From Anaerolineae bacterium (GTDB lineage Bacteria; Chloroflexota; Anaerolineae; Aggregatilineales; Phototrophicaceae), in assembly GCA_022843385.1 (NCBI GenBank), contig JALHNT010000062.1:1-43186 (forward strand): DNA of 43,186 nucleotides, read 5' to 3'. Position numbers and translations under genes: made by a program. The notes beneath the pieces are model-generated. The model saw only the letters and a list, made by a program, of their open reading frames with translations. It was not told the origin of the DNA and did no database searches. Numbering within the stretch: the first letter of the stretch is position 1; each line of letters opens with the position of its first letter. Shown in pieces: positions 41,773 through 43,186 of the stretch.

Positions 41773-42789
41773 ATGTCGCTCCCTTCGATTGAACGTTTTG
41801 AATCCGACAGTGGGGTTCGCATCTATCGCATTCCCACCGAAGCCTTTCCCGGCTTCATCGTCTATTGTTATGTCGTGATCGGCGCCGGCGTCCCAACGCT
41901 GGTCGATACTGGCTCTGGCATCGGCAACAGCAACGACCATCTGCTGTCCGGGATACAATCGCTGCGCACGACGTTTGGCGAATCGCTGAGCGTGACCGAC
42001 ATCCGGCGCATCCTGGTGTCACACGGGCATATCGACCACTTCGGCGGTGTATCGTTTATGGTTGAACAGACCGGCGCGCAGGTTGGGATCAACGAGATTG
42101 ACCGGCGTGTGCTGACCAATTACGAAGAACGTGTCGTCATCGCCACCAAAGACCTGCGGGTATATCTGGAGCGGGCGGGCGTAAAAGCCGAACGGCTGGA
42201 CACGCTGCTGGAAATGTACGGTTTCGCTAAGAAGCATGTCCGTTCGGTCAAGGTCGATATTCTGCTGGAGGAAGACACTCCGCTGGATGGCATGCAGTTC
42301 ATCCACACCCCCGGTCACTGCCCCGGCCAGATGTGCATCCGCATCGGGGATGTCCTGCTCTCCGCCGATCATATCCTGGCGCGCATCACGCCGCATCAGG
42401 CCCCCGAAAGCATCACCCATTACACCGGCCTCGGGCATTACCTCGACGCCCTGAAGAAGATTGAGCGGCTGGATGGCATCCGACTGGCGCTGGGCGGTCA
42501 TGAAGAGCCGATCCATTATGTGTACACGCGGATTCAGGGCATTCGAGCCAGCCATCAGCGCAAGTTGGAACGGGTGCAGGACGCTATCCGAGAGGCCGGT
42601 AAACCGATCACGATCAGCGACATCTCCAAGCATATGTACCCGGACCGGCATGGGTACGATGTGTTGCTCGCCATCGAGGAGGTGGGAGCACATGTTGAAT
42701 ATCTGTATGAACATGGGCGGCTGGCCGTCGGCAATCTGCAACAGATCGAGCGTGAACCCAACCCGGCGCTTGAATATGGGCTAGTATGA
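41773..42789 (+). CDS. MBL-fold metallo-hydrolase
   Basis: 338-residue protein of the metallo-beta-lactamase superfamily. The metal motif HGHIDH lies at residues 84-89, with TPGHCPG near 176-182 and LLSADHIL near 193-200, the expected third His and Asp ligands; LGGHEEP near 239-245 gives the last His. Such hydrolases act on thioesters, lactones or phosphodiesters; no lactamase is implied. A C-terminal winged-helix-like extension (about 255-320: RVQDAIREAGKPITISDISKH) resembles the tail of LACTB2-type proteins. AAGG lies before the ATG. It follows TetR in the same direction with a 63-base gap. Confidence 0.9.
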   Translation: MSLPSIERFESDSGVRIYRIPTEAFPGFIVYCYVVIGAGVPTLVDTGSGIGNSNDHLLSGIQSLRTTFGESLSVTDIRRILVSHGHIDHFGGVSFMVEQTGAQVGINEIDRRVLTNYEERVVIATKDLRVYLERAGVKAERLDTLLEMYGFAKKHVRSVKVDILLEEDTPLDGMQFIHTPGHCPGQMCIRIGDVLLSADHILARITPHQAPESITHYTGLGHYLDALKKIERLDGIRLALGGHEEPIHYVYTRIQGIRASHQRKLERVQDAIREAGKPITISDISKHMYPDRHGYDVLLAIEEVGAHVEYLYEHGRLAVGNLQQIEREPNPALEYGLV

Positions 42790-43186
42790 CCCGGTTGATC
42801 GTCGGCGGTTGCTTCACCATCATCTGCACTGAGTACCGTTTTATGTCGTCGTCGTCGTCGGACACACAGAACGACAAAGACAAAGACCAACACAGAACGA
42901 AAACGGAGTGAGCTTGCACAGGTATTTTTGCAGTTTGTGAATCGGTCGTCAGTCGATAGGTGTCAGTCATCAGTTTAGTCCGAAAGAACATGGTTCACAA
43001 AAGTCGTCAAAGTCGTCAAAGTCAAAAGTGCATTTTGTGACATTTGGCGTTCAGCTTTCAGTCTGATGACTGACGACTGCTTGCCCTCAGCATACGCCCA
43101 TTTTCCCCGTTACGGGTGAACTTTTGGTAAACTTTTGGCTCATGGGTAGAAAGAGTGCAAACGGACCAGGGATGAGATGAAAGCAA
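42790..43186. repeat. Non-coding repeat mosaic (copy C)
   Basis: No gene is supported. The stretch begins with a GTC microsatellite and ACACAGAACGACAAAG words (42844-42900) as in copy A, then GGTCGTCAGTCGAT and GTCAGTCATCAG words (42946-42973), three AAAGTCGTC-type units (43000-43024), and an inverted CTGATGACTGACGACTG copy (43063-43079). The end (43120-43186) has a short direct repeat AACTTTTGG and may hold the leader of the next gene outside the window. Confidence 0.68.

Overview
The window looks like a chromosomal segment of a GC-rich bacterium, most likely Chloroflexota (Anaerolineae-like). The assignment rests on gene content and style, not on a marker gene: lipoproteins that join a solute-binding domain to a VWA domain, secreted proteins with Thr/Pro-rich linkers and cohesin/dockerin modules, futalosine-pathway menaquinone genes, an F420-type (Ddn-like) protein, and giant multi-PAS histidine kinases. 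No rRNA, tRNA, CRISPR array or transposase gene was found.

Layout. 1-584 is a non-coding mosaic of short repeats. 585-2476 (minus) is a cobalamin nucleotide-loop operon (cobC-like, cobS, cobU). 2575-4635 (plus) is a fused alpha/beta E1 2-oxoacid dehydrogenase. 4636-5389 is a second repeat mosaic that ends in a nested palindrome. 5390-11471 (minus) holds two paralogous solute-binding/VWA lipoproteins and a membrane-anchored solute-binding-like protein, split by a DUF433/DUF5615 toxin-antitoxin-like pair plus a GNAT acetyltransferase. 11681-17784 has a LysM protein, an unknown protein, a large secreted cohesin/dockerin protein, an AlkA-like glycosylase with no evident catalytic Asp, a Ddn-like protein and an unlisted 52-residue membrane protein. 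17969-18835 is a DUF1028 Ntn-hydrolase. 18988-24984 is a co-directional run with mqnE, mqnA and mqnC, interrupted by a small membrane protein, a pRiA4b ORF-3-like protein and two tandem Uma2 nucleases. 25112-28675 has a DUF1990 protein, two unrelated small genes and a tandem triplet of two-TM paralogues. 28741-32655 carries an Nfu-N-like protein, a Thg1-like polymerase, a relic of a ThuA-like gene and clpB. 32838-39626 holds two paralogous orphan histidine kinases. 39639-42789 has a strictosidine-synthase-like beta-propeller, a TetR regulator with a clear operator, and an MBL-fold hydrolase. 42790-43186 is a third repeat mosaic.

How genes work together. CobC/CobS/CobU would attach the lower ligand of B12. 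MqnA, MqnE and MqnC are the first and middle steps from chorismate to 1,4-dihydroxy-6-naphthoate; mqnB and mqnD are not in this window. The solute-binding/VWA cluster has no ABC permease or ATPase beside it, so sensing or adhesion is as plausible as uptake. Three intergenic boxes matching TGTGA-N6-TYACA suggest a CRP/FNR-family regulator controlling the secreted cohesin/dockerin gene and the divergent 52-residue protein/DUF1028 pair. Several loci show recent duplication with homogenised ends (Uma2 pair, two-TM triplet, PAS repeat), so local gene conversion seems active.
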